The notes beneath the pieces are model-generated. The model was not told the origin of the DNA and did no database searches. It saw only the letters and a program-made list of their open reading frames with translations. Made by a program: the position numbers and the translations under genes. DNA of 9,338 nt, from positions 1 through 9,338 of the forward strand of contig JAJYTI010000079.1 of assembly GCA_021793135.1 (NCBI GenBank), given 5' to 3'. This DNA comes from Bacteroidota bacterium. Lineage in GTDB: Bacteria > Bacteroidota > Bacteroidia > Flavobacteriales > Flavobacteriaceae. Below, piece after piece: positions 1 to 6,089 of this stretch. Each line of letters opens with the position of its first letter. Positions within the stretch are counted from its first letter, which is position 1.

Positions 1-7
1 ATAAGTT

Positions 8-718
8 ATGAATAATATCATTGTATCTTTTTACTTTCCACATAATTGGTACCAATATAGAAGTGTATCGATTAAAGGAAATAATAGAAGAAAATTAGGA
101 CGCGTAAGATATGGAGAGGAGTTAAACCTAAAAATTCCTGAAAATACAGAAAAAATAAAATTCGGCATCGACTTTTATAAAGAATCTCTATACATCGATA
201 CAATAGAGAACAGTAATTACGCAGTGGTTTATTTTGACATCAAGAATAATTTTTCATTGCTAAACCCCAACATATTAAAGGTTAAAACTTTTAATACTGT
301 GGAAGAACGTAATACATTCTGTAAATCTTTATATGCTAATCTTGGAGAATCAAAAGTTATTAAAGAACCAAATAAAACAGTTCTGTTGCTAGGATCTATT
401 ATTTCACTCATCTTAGCTCTAAATCCTTTTTATCCAGAACAATTGGTTAGTCTTGGCGATGGCGGTTTCAATTTAGCATTTTTCATAGGCTTAGGAAGCT
501 TGGTTTCTATGATTATATTAAACTCTGATAAAAAAAATATAACGATTAAAGATTATAAACTTAGAATTACATCAACTATACTAGCTTTTATTTTAAGTTT
601 ATTTTTTATAGAATCAAAAACTTTGATTGCTATCGTTGCCATTTTGACTATGGTATTCTTTATAAGAAGCATGGTTGAATTTAAACGACAAGATCAAGAG
701 GTATCGATAGCGCAATAA
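8..718 (+). CDS. Hypothetical four-helix membrane protein with soluble N-terminal domain
   Basis: I do not recognise this 236-residue protein. Residues 1-120 are soluble-looking and mixed in character: many alternating hydrophobic/polar stretches suggest beta strands, with a basic patch near residues 24-34. The C-terminal half has four hydrophobic segments at about 124-140, 153-172, 186-201 and 204-221, with a short charged loop around 173-185, and ends in a polar tail. No signal peptide, lipobox or catalytic motif is visible. The start is well supported, because an in-frame TAA at 2-4 lies two codons upstream of the ATG at 8. No Shine-Dalgarno sequence can be judged, since only seven upstream bases are present. 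The gene is transcribed towards asd and ends before a shared terminator. Its promoter and any upstream partner lie outside the window. A membrane location is inferred from hydrophobicity alone; function is unknown. Confidence 0.75.
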   Translation: MNNIIVSFYFPHNWYQYRSVSIKGNNRRKLGRVRYGEELNLKIPENTEKIKFGIDFYKESLYIDTIENSNYAVVYFDIKNNFSLLNPNILKVKTFNTVEERNTFCKSLYANLGESKVIKEPNKTVLLLGSIISLILALNPFYPEQLVSLGDGGFNLAFFIGLGSLVSMIILNSDKKNITIKDYKLRITSTILAFILSLFFIESKTLIAIVAILTMVFFIRSMVEFKRQDQEVSIAQ

Positions 719-787
719 GAATTTAAAGTACGCTTTAATAAATAAAGATATTCAACAAATAACTAGGTTGTTTCTTTAGCAAGTTTA

Positions 788-831
788 AAAACAAAGAACT
801 CCTGAGAAAAATCTCAGGAGTTCTTTGTTTT
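788..831. terminator. Strong bidirectional intrinsic terminator between converging genes
   Basis: This is a perfect inverted repeat: a 20-bp stem (788-807 with 812-831) closed by a four-base AAAA loop. The outer stem is A-rich on the left and T-rich on the right, so each strand gives a hairpin followed by a U-rich run. It lies between the plus-strand gene ending at 718 and asd, which ends at 849 on the minus strand, and can serve both. Confidence 0.85.
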
Positions 832-848
832 CATGATATAGTAAAACT

Positions 849-1865
849 TCATTTATTAAAAATGGATTTCAGCTCTCGATTTGTAATAATCCTTTCTACA
901 ATCTCTGCAATTTGAATAGCATTGGTTGCTGCACCTTTACGTAGGTTATCACTCACAATCCACAGGTTTACTTCCTTAGGGTTCTTTGGACTTTTACGAA
1001 TGCGTCCTACAAACACCTCATCTTTGTTATGACTAAATAGCGGCATAGGATAGGTATTTGTCAATGGATTATCTTGTAACTTAATTCCATTTGTTTCATG
1101 TAAGATCTTACGTAATTCGCTGAGGTTTGGTTCTTTTTCAAAAGTCATGGTCACGCTTTCAGAGTGTCCTCCAACCGTAGGAATACGAACTGCTGTAGCA
1201 ATAATTTCGATAGAATCGTCCCCTAGAATTTTCAGTGGTTCGTTCATCAACTTTAGTTCCTCTTTAGTAAAACCATTGTCTTCGAATACATCGCAATGTG
1301 GAATAGCATTACGGTAAATGGGATAAGGATAAACCATAGTATTTGTTATACCCTTCTCTTCATTTTCCATTTGTTCTACCGCAGCTTTTCCAGTTCCAGT
1401 TACCGATTGATAGGTAGAAACAACTAATTTCTGTATTGTATATTTTCTATGTAAGGGTGCCATCACCATCGCCATTTGTGTGGTCGAACAATTGGGATTG
1501 GCTATAATTTTATCCTCTTTTGTTAATAATTCTCCATTGATTTCTGGAATAACCAACTTGATATTTGGATCCATTCGCCATGCCGAAGAGTTATCAATCA
1601 CAAAGGTTCCTTTTTCTGCAAAACGAGGAGCCCATTCTTTAGAAAGTTCACCTCCTGCAGAGAAAAGGGCTATATCTGGCGATTGGTCTATCGCTTCTTC
1701 TATTGTAATTATTTTATATGCTTTATCACGGAAGTAAATATTACTACCCGCAGATCTTTCCGATGCAACTGGTATAAGCTCGGTTACTGGAAAGTTTCGT
1801 GCTTCTAATAGATGCAATAACACCTCGCCTACCATCCCGGTAGCACCAACAACTGCTACTTTCAT
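849..1865 (-). CDS. asd: Aspartate-semialdehyde dehydrogenase
   Basis: Catalyses the NADPH-dependent reductive dephosphorylation of L-aspartyl-4-phosphate to L-aspartate-4-semialdehyde, the branch point to diaminopimelate/lysine, threonine and methionine; cytoplasmic. With the ATG at 1865 the protein is 338 residues, the usual family length. Visible signatures are the N-terminal nucleotide-binding motif GATGMVG (residues 7-13), the NPNCSTTQ motif with the active-site cysteine C126, the SVTGTGKAA segment near 154-162, and GGHSES with the likely catalytic histidine H234. An upstream in-frame TTG at 1886 would add seven residues before the conserved MKVAVVGATG start and is rejected; it also lies inside the promoter box at 1884-1891. 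The gene follows mscL on the same strand but is separated from it by a terminator, so it is probably transcribed alone. Identification is secure. Confidence 0.97.
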   Translation of the reverse strand: MKVAVVGATGMVGEVLLHLLEARNFPVTELIPVASERSAGSNIYFRDKAYKIITIEEAIDQSPDIALFSAGGELSKEWAPRFAEKGTFVIDNSSAWRMDPNIKLVIPEINGELLTKEDKIIANPNCSTTQMAMVMAPLHRKYTIQKLVVSTYQSVTGTGKAAVEQMENEEKGITNTMVYPYPIYRNAIPHCDVFEDNGFTKEELKLMNEPLKILGDDSIEIIATAVRIPTVGGHSESVTMTFEKEPNLSELRKILHETNGIKLQDNPLTNTYPMPLFSHNKDEVFVGRIRKSPKNPKEVNLWIVSDNLRKGAATNAIQIAEIVERIITNRELKSIFNK

Positions 1866-1883
1866 TTTTAAAATGTTTTGTAT

Positions 1884-1891
1884 CAAAAATA
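1884..1891 (-). promoter_or_regulatory. Probable asd promoter -7 box
   Basis: The minus strand reads TATTTTTG, an exact match to the Bacteroidota -7 consensus TAnnTTTG. It lies 18 bases upstream of the asd ATG, giving a short leader typical of the group. A TTTT stretch about 20 bases further upstream is only a weak -33 element. The site lies just downstream of the mscL terminator, which fits independent transcription of asd. Confidence 0.5.
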
Positions 1892-1916
1892 AGCATTACC
1901 GATATGGGATAAAAGA

Positions 1917-1951
1917 AAAACCACCTTATTTAGATAGAATAAGGTGGTTTT
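1917..1951 (-). terminator. Intrinsic terminator after mscL
   Basis: A perfect 14-bp stem (1917-1930 with 1938-1951, core ACCACCTTATT) with a seven-base loop. On the minus strand it is followed by a T-rich run (TTTTT then CTTTTAT). It lies 40 bases past the mscL stop and upstream of the asd promoter box. The plus-strand reading is also T-ended but has no gene to serve. Confidence 0.85.
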
Positions 1952-1971
1952 AAAATTACTAAATGAATAGT

Positions 1972-1987
1972 GTAGCGGTTGCGCTAC
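1972..1987 (-). other. Small GC-rich hairpin directly after mscL stop
   Basis: GTAGCG and CGCTAC form a perfect 6-bp stem around a four-base loop. It begins three bases past the mscL stop codon and about 20 bases before the main terminator. No T-run follows it, so it is unlikely to terminate transcription itself. It may protect the 3' end of the mRNA or help the downstream terminator; this is inference. Confidence 0.4.
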
Positions 1988-1990
1988 TTC

Positions 1991-2431
1991 TTATTGTCTA
2001 TTTTGTCTTCTTAGTTCATCGCGAATTTCTGCCAATAACTCTTCTTGAGTTGGTCCAGCTGGTTCTTCTGGAGCTACTTCTTCTTGAGTTTTACGCATTT
2101 CTTTTACTTTACCATAACCTTTTACGATCATAAATAATACAAACCCAACGATAATTAAGTTGATTATTGTATTGATCCATTTACCATAAAGGATAGCGTT
2201 CTCTGGCTCTAATTCGGTTCCATCGGCACCTATAGTAGCTTCTGTTAGAACTATTTTTAGGTCTGCGAAATCCATACCTCCTGCAAAGTGACCAACGATA
2301 GGCATCATCACATCTTCGGTAAATCCAGACACTACAGCACCAACAGCAGTAGCTAGTAATACTGCAACTGACAAGTCAATAACATTACCTGTCATGATAA
2401 AATCGCGGAACTCCTGTAACAGTTTTTTCAT
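1991..2431 (-). CDS. mscL: Large-conductance mechanosensitive channel MscL
   Basis: Homopentameric inner-membrane channel that opens under high membrane tension to release solutes during hypo-osmotic shock. At 146 residues it is of normal length. It has the family layout: an amphipathic N-terminal helix (about 2-13, FRDFIMTGN), a pore-lining TM1 from about 16 to 44 containing GNVIDLSVAV and ending in MMP, a periplasmic loop about 50-83 with the GGMDF motif, TM2 about 86-104 (NTIINLIIVGFVLFMIVKG), and a C-terminal charged helix (EELLAEIRDELRRQN). The gating-pore glycine of the E. coli protein (G22) is alanine here (A23), as in the mycobacterial channel, so no defect is implied. The ATG at 2431 gives the conserved N-terminus. 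alr lies 78 bases upstream on the same strand with no clear terminator between, so cotranscription with tdk-alr is possible. A terminator follows. Confidence 0.97.
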   Translation of the reverse strand: MKKLLQEFRDFIMTGNVIDLSVAVLLATAVGAVVSGFTEDVMMPIVGHFAGGMDFADLKIVLTEATIGADGTELEPENAILYGKWINTIINLIIVGFVLFMIVKGYGKVKEMRKTQEEVAPEEPAGPTQEELLAEIRDELRRQNRQ

Positions 2432-2509
2432 AATAGTTAGTTTTTTAGTTTTGAAATAAGATTAATGTGCCAAAATAGGAATTTATTCTCTCTACTCATT
2501 AACGTTATG

Positions 2510-3619
2510 TTAATTTTCGATTATATGCCTAGGCACTCTATTTGTAACTCCTGCAATTAACTCGTAATATATAGTTCCAATAGAATTCGCTAAATCTATT
2601 GCAGAATTATTCTCTCCAAATACTTCTACTAAATCGCCTTCATCGCATGCAATCTCGGTTACATCTATCATAACCATATCCATACATACATTTCCAAGAA
2701 TAGGTGCCTTTCTACCATTTAAGTAGACCCATCCTTTACCATTACCATAAGCTCTATTTATACCATCGGCATGACCTAATGGTATAGTGGCAATTATCAT
2801 AGGTACTTCCGCAATAAATTTTCGATTATAACTTATACTATCACCGGGATTCAAGTATTGTTTTTGAATAATTGGCGCCACTAAACGCCCTACTACTTTT
2901 AACTTTTCGTTAATCTTTTTATCATACGTATAACCATAAAGACCTATTCCTATCCTAACCGCTTCATAGTGCGCTTCGGGATAATTTAACACTCCCATTG
3001 TATTACATGCATGGCGCATAGGCATATACCCTAAAGCAGATTCTAGCTCTTTACTTACCCTATTAAACTTTCGAATTTGTTTCTCTGTAAACTCTTTATG
3101 TGTTTTATCATCACTTTCCGCAAAATGGGTGAAGATACTTTTAAGCTTTAGATTATTGCTAGTTTCAAATGCAATTCCAAGAGACTCAGCTTGGCTTAAA
3201 GCCATCCCTAAGCGATTCATACCTGTATTAAACTTTACGTGAACAGGATACTCGTTTAAGTTGTTTTCTTCGGCATATACAGAAAATGCTCGAAACATAC
3301 TATCGGAATATAAACTTGGTTCCAATTGATATTCTACTAATTGAGAAATCTCTCTAGGCATAGCTTGAAATACGATAATCGGAGTTTTTATTCCGGCTTT
3401 TCTTAACGCAATCCCTTCTCTAGTAAAAACCACAGCTAAATAGTCTACTCCTAAAGCTTCTAGTTGTTTTCCAACAGCCACTGCATCGGTACCATAAGCA
3501 TTGGCTTTAACCGCCGCTATTATTTTTGTTTCTTTACGAATTTGTTTTTTAAAATATGTGAAGTTATGTTCTAGTGCCTGTAGATCAATCTCCAATCTTG
3601 TGCTAGGCAAATCATTCAT
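2510..3619 (-). CDS. alr: Alanine racemase, PLP-dependent, stand-alone
   Basis: Interconverts L- and D-alanine to supply D-Ala for peptidoglycan; cytoplasmic. The 369-residue protein has the fold-type III layout. The PLP-binding lysine is K38 in AVKANAYG. In the barrel are HVKFNTGMNRLG (127-138), THFAESD (164-170) and RIGIGLYG (222-229, R222 near the PLP ring nitrogen). The second catalytic residue is Y264 in ISYNRKF, and GNVCMDMVMIDVT follows in the C-terminal beta domain. Most family members have Gly after the catalytic Tyr, where N265 stands here. Many Bacteroidales carry alanine racemase fused to MurF; this copy is a free-standing enzyme of normal length. It starts 12 bases after tdk with no Shine-Dalgarno sequence, so tdk and alr are almost certainly cotranscribed. 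Identification is secure. Confidence 0.97.
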   Translation of the reverse strand: MNDLPSTRLEIDLQALEHNFTYFKKQIRKETKIIAAVKANAYGTDAVAVGKQLEALGVDYLAVVFTREGIALRKAGIKTPIIVFQAMPREISQLVEYQLEPSLYSDSMFRAFSVYAEENNLNEYPVHVKFNTGMNRLGMALSQAESLGIAFETSNNLKLKSIFTHFAESDDKTHKEFTEKQIRKFNRVSKELESALGYMPMRHACNTMGVLNYPEAHYEAVRIGIGLYGYTYDKKINEKLKVVGRLVAPIIQKQYLNPGDSISYNRKFIAEVPMIIATIPLGHADGINRAYGNGKGWVYLNGRKAPILGNVCMDMVMIDVTEIACDEGDLVEVFGENNSAIDLANSIGTIYYELIAGVTNRVPRHIIEN

Positions 3620-3631
3620 AAATTTATGTTT

Positions 3632-4246
3632 TTAAATAGAATCTTTTGTGTCATTTTTCTGTTGCTGTTTAGCCATTTTTAATTTGTAATACGCTGCTCT
3701 ACTCAATGGTTCGTATTCGGCCTTCTCTCCTAAAAGCACCAAATCATCATTATCTGATTTACGATAACTATAGTTGGCCAGATTTCCCGTTCTTGTACAT
3801 ACCGCATGTACTTTAGTAACATATTCTGCAGTAGCCATTAAATAAGGCATTGGACCAAATGGCTTTCCTTGAAAATCCATATCCAATCCTGCCACGATTA
3901 CACGAACTCCACTATTGGCTAAATCATTACATACCTGTACAATTTCGTCGTCAAAAAATTGTGCTTCATCAATTCCTACTACATCACAACCACTTGCCAG
4001 CAACGGAATATTGGCAGCTGCAGGAACTGGAGTAGAGTGAATTTCATTGCTATCATGCGAAACTACCATCTCATCATCATAACGATTATCTACCGTAGGT
4101 TTAAAAATCTCTACTCTTTGATTGGCAAATCGTGCACGTTTTAAACGTCGGATAAGCTCTTCTGTTTTACCAGAAAACATCGATCCGCAGATCACTTCTA
4201 TCCAACCAAATTGCTCTTCTTGATTAACGGTATTTTCGAGAAACAT
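3632..4246 (-). CDS. tdk: Thymidine kinase, TK1-like (type II), degenerate zinc ribbon
   Basis: Phosphorylates thymidine to dTMP in pyrimidine salvage; cytoplasmic, usually a homotetramer. The 204-residue protein has the P-loop GSMFSGKT (21-28), the Walker B/catalytic motif DEAQFF (93-98, E94 as likely base) and the glycine-rich segment GLDMDFQGKPFG (120-131). The C-terminal lasso that binds the base is present (YEPLSRAAYY, 178-187). TK1 enzymes normally hold a structural zinc with two CxxC pairs. Here the first is C150-x-x-T153 and the second is S182-x-x-A185, so three of four ligands are missing although the surrounding sequence aligns well. The enzyme is probably still active without zinc; this may be a lineage trait. 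The ATG at 4246 has no Shine-Dalgarno sequence. It is the first gene of the tdk-alr transcript and diverges from the 4580 operon. Confidence 0.96.
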   Translation of the reverse strand: MFLENTVNQEEQFGWIEVICGSMFSGKTEELIRRLKRARFANQRVEIFKPTVDNRYDDEMVVSHDSNEIHSTPVPAAANIPLLASGCDVVGIDEAQFFDDEIVQVCNDLANSGVRVIVAGLDMDFQGKPFGPMPYLMATAEYVTKVHAVCTRTGNLANYSYRKSDNDDLVLLGEKAEYEPLSRAAYYKLKMAKQQQKNDTKDSI

Positions 4247-4417
4247 TTATTAAGAATAATTACGAATTAAAATATAGTTGACGTTTCCGTTTAGGTTGCG
4301 TAAATTTATAAAATCTAACAGAGATAACTCGGAATATTCGTTACTTTCGTTTATCTACCTATTTCAAATCACTCTGATACAGGGAATTGATTTTCAGTAA
4401 ATTCCTTATGCAGGTTT

Positions 4418-4456
4418 TAATAACTTCTATGACTCTTTGAATCTATGAAGTTATTA
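4418..4456. repeat. Inverted repeat, 10-bp arms
   Basis: TAATAACTTC (4418-4427) and GAAGTTATTA (4447-4456) are perfect complements separated by 19 bases. No T-run follows on either strand, so it does not look like an intrinsic terminator. It could be an operator or an RNA hairpin. The right arm lies between the two copies of the GAATCTATG direct repeat. Confidence 0.45.
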
Positions 4457-4503
4457 TAGAATCTATGTTAAAAAGATATTTGAACATTCTTTTATATAGA
4501 TTC
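4439..4503. repeat. Repeated GAATCTATG motif, two direct and one inverted partial copy
   Basis: GAATCTATG occurs at 4439-4447 and 4459-4467, start-to-start distance 20 bases, about two helical turns. An inverted 8-base copy (ATAGATTC) lies at 4496-4503. The two-turn spacing would suit a protein bound on one face of the DNA, but in AT-rich DNA chance cannot be excluded. Confidence 0.4.
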
Positions 4504-4566
4504 GGTTTAATCTGAGAAAGAAAACGAATACCTTTACACAAGAATATTTTCGAGAAAAGCGATAAA

Positions 4567-4572
4567 TAAGGA
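4567..4572 (+). promoter_or_regulatory. Shine-Dalgarno-like ribosome binding site
   Basis: TAAGGA lies seven bases before the ATG at 4580, a normal Shine-Dalgarno spacing. It is the only good Shine-Dalgarno match at any start in the window, in a group that generally initiates without one. It supports the 4580 start. Confidence 0.45.
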
Positions 4573-4579
4573 CTAAGTT

Positions 4580-5395
4580 ATGAAAAAGAGAATAGAGGCT
4601 GAAATCCAATCCTTGGCCACCGATTTACTTAATAAGAAAGATTCACGTTCTACTCAAGAATGGAAAAACATCACAATGCAACTTTACGATAAACTTTGTG
4701 TTTTGGATTATCTAGAAAAACAACTCCATGTTTCTTCTGTAGAAAAAGACAATACAGAACCACAAAAAATTGTAGAGCCAATAGTAAATGAACAACCCTC
4801 TATAATGAATTACGATACGATCGAGAATACACAAGAAGAAGTGAAAAAAACAGAATCGCAATTCACTGTAAAAGAAAAAACAAAACCGGAGCAAACGGAA
4901 GAAGTGGTACAGCCTACTATAAAGGAAAAGACAGCAGAAAACGAAATACAACAAACAATAAACCCAGACCCAGCAATAGAAAAAATAGAAACCAAAGCGC
5001 CTAAAGCACAAGAACCTGCTAAACGCGTAGCAGATGAATTAAAACGCTTTGCTTCTACTTACAAGCAAACTCCTGTGTTTGGAAGAAAACAAGCTGATAA
5101 AGAACCTATAAAAAACACATACAACGCACAAGCAAATAAACCTCGCTCATTAAACGAATCTCTAAATAAAGGATTACATATAGGTCTTAATGACCGTATT
5201 GCATTTATAAACAATCTATTTGCGGGAAGCACACAAGACTTCAATAGAGTATTATCGCAAATCAACACTATGGATGATTTTGATAGCATACAATTATTCT
5301 TAGAACAGCAAATAAAACCAGACTATCAAAACTGGGCCGGTAAAGAAGAGTTCAGCGAACGATTCTTAGCTATAATCGAGAAAAAATTTAGCTAA
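4580..5395 (+). CDS. Conserved-looking protein of unknown function, first gene of the rsmI-recJ operon
   Basis: The 271-residue protein has three parts. Residues 1-50 look helical (a small N-terminal domain, EIQSLATDLLNKK to LDYLEKQLH). Residues 51 to about 185 are a low-complexity, probably disordered linker rich in Glu, Lys, Gln, Thr and Pro. Residues about 189-271 form a compact helical domain beginning LNESLNKG and IGLNDRIAF, then NNLFAGSTQDFNRVLSQIN and ending in a KPDYQNW/ERFLAIIEKKF segment. From memory, this C-terminal module recurs in hypothetical proteins of Bacteroidota; I know no assigned function. No signal peptide, membrane helix or catalytic motif is visible, so it is probably cytoplasmic. 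The ATG at 4580 has a TAAGGA upstream. rsmI begins nine bases after its stop, implying one transcript and possibly a link to ribosome or nucleic-acid work, which is inference only. Confidence 0.85.
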   Translation: MKKRIEAEIQSLATDLLNKKDSRSTQEWKNITMQLYDKLCVLDYLEKQLHVSSVEKDNTEPQKIVEPIVNEQPSIMNYDTIENTQEEVKKTESQFTVKEKTKPEQTEEVVQPTIKEKTAENEIQQTINPDPAIEKIETKAPKAQEPAKRVADELKRFASTYKQTPVFGRKQADKEPIKNTYNAQANKPRSLNESLNKGLHIGLNDRIAFINNLFAGSTQDFNRVLSQINTMDDFDSIQLFLEQQIKPDYQNWAGKEEFSERFLAIIEKKFS

Positions 5396-5404
5396 TAATA
5401 CCCT

Positions 5405-6082
5405 ATGGGAAAATTATATTTAGTACCAACACCAATAGGCAACTTAAAAGATATCACCCTACGCGCATTGGAAGTATTGGAATCTGTAGATTGCATTTTG
5501 GCAGAAGACACGCGAACTAGCGGTAAATTGCTAAAGCATTACAATATCGATCGACCTATGTATTCGCATCATATGCATAACGAGCATAAAACCGTAGACA
5601 GTCTGGTACAACGAATGCAAAGTGGTGAAACCATGGCGTTAATAAGCGATGCTGGTACACCTGCCATTAGCGACCCAGGCTTCCTTCTTACCAGAGCTTG
5701 TATTCAAGCGGGTGTAGATGTAGACTGTCTTCCTGGCGCTACAGCTTTTGTACCAGCATTGGTCAATAGTGGATTGCCTAATGATAAATTTGTTTTTGAA
5801 GGTTTCCTGCCTGCAAAAAAAGGGCGTAAAACGCGTTTAGAACTCCTTGCCGAAGAAGTAAGAACCATTATCTTATATGAATCTCCATATAAATTAGTTA
5901 AAACATTATCGCAACTCAAAGAATACTTAGGAGCAGAGCGTTCTGCTTCGGTTTCTCGAGAAATAACAAAACTTCACGAAGAGACCATACGTGGAAATCT
6001 AGAAGAACTTCAGCAACATTTTGAAAAAAATCCACCAAAAGGAGAAATCGTTATTATCGTTGGTGGAAAAACAGATAAATAG
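5405..6082 (+). CDS. rsmI: 16S rRNA (cytidine1402-2'-O)-methyltransferase RsmI, short form
   Basis: Transfers a methyl group from S-adenosylmethionine to the 2'-O of C1402 in the 16S rRNA decoding centre. The 225-residue protein belongs to the tetrapyrrole-methylase superfamily. It begins with the signature LYLVPTPIGNLKDITLRAL (4-22), followed by AEDTRTSGKLL (33-42), the S-adenosylmethionine loop ALISDAGTPAISDPG (77-91), a PGATAFVPAL segment, FVFEGFLPAKKGRK, and ILYESPYKL. It ends soon after GEIVIIVGG and so lacks the extra C-terminal domain of the 286-residue E. coli enzyme; from memory such short forms are usual in Bacteroidota. The start nine bases after the preceding stop gives the canonical N-terminus, with no Shine-Dalgarno sequence. 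recJ follows after seven bases. Confidence 0.96.
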   Translation: MGKLYLVPTPIGNLKDITLRALEVLESVDCILAEDTRTSGKLLKHYNIDRPMYSHHMHNEHKTVDSLVQRMQSGETMALISDAGTPAISDPGFLLTRACIQAGVDVDCLPGATAFVPALVNSGLPNDKFVFEGFLPAKKGRKTRLELLAEEVRTIILYESPYKLVKTLSQLKEYLGAERSASVSREITKLHEETIRGNLEELQQHFEKNPPKGEIVIIVGGKTDK

Positions 6083-6089
6083 ACAATAT

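Larger units (their letters stand above)
4247..4579. other. Divergent intergenic region with short repeats, no gene seen
   Basis: This 333-base stretch separates tdk (minus) from the 4580 operon (plus), so promoters in both directions should lie here. I see no convincing coding sequence, tRNA or known riboswitch. Neither direction has a perfect TAnnTTTG box. Weak candidates are TATATTTT on the minus strand (4269-4276) for tdk, and TAGATTCG (4497-4504) or TATTTTCG (4545-4552) on the plus strand. The region holds a 10-bp inverted repeat, a repeated 9-mer and a repeated 13-mer that are listed separately. A small RNA or regulator sites are possible but unproven. Confidence 0.5.

Noticed and set aside
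723..738. TTAAAG/CTTTAA hairpin just after the first gene
   Set aside because: Short AT-rich stem with no T-run; the 20-bp hairpin at 788-831 explains termination better.
1866..1886. N-terminal extension of asd from a TTG at 1886
   Set aside because: It adds seven residues before the conserved MKVAVVGATG start, uses a rare start codon and overlaps the probable promoter box.
2498..2514. ATTAAC/GTTAAT hairpin overlapping the alr stop codon, possible terminator
   Set aside because: The stem is only 6 bp, AT-rich and not followed by a T-run on the minus strand.
4712..5011. Minus-strand open reading frame opposite the 4580 gene with a membrane-like Phe/Cys/Tyr-rich product
   Set aside because: It is the complement of the Lys/Glu/Thr-rich linker codons; this composition always gives such an artefact, and no start context or homology supports it.
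6021..6089. N-terminal extension of recJ from a TTG at 6021
   Set aside because: It overlaps the end of rsmI in another frame and adds 23 residues (Lys-rich at first) that do not look like RecJ. The ATG at 6090 gives the family-typical start.
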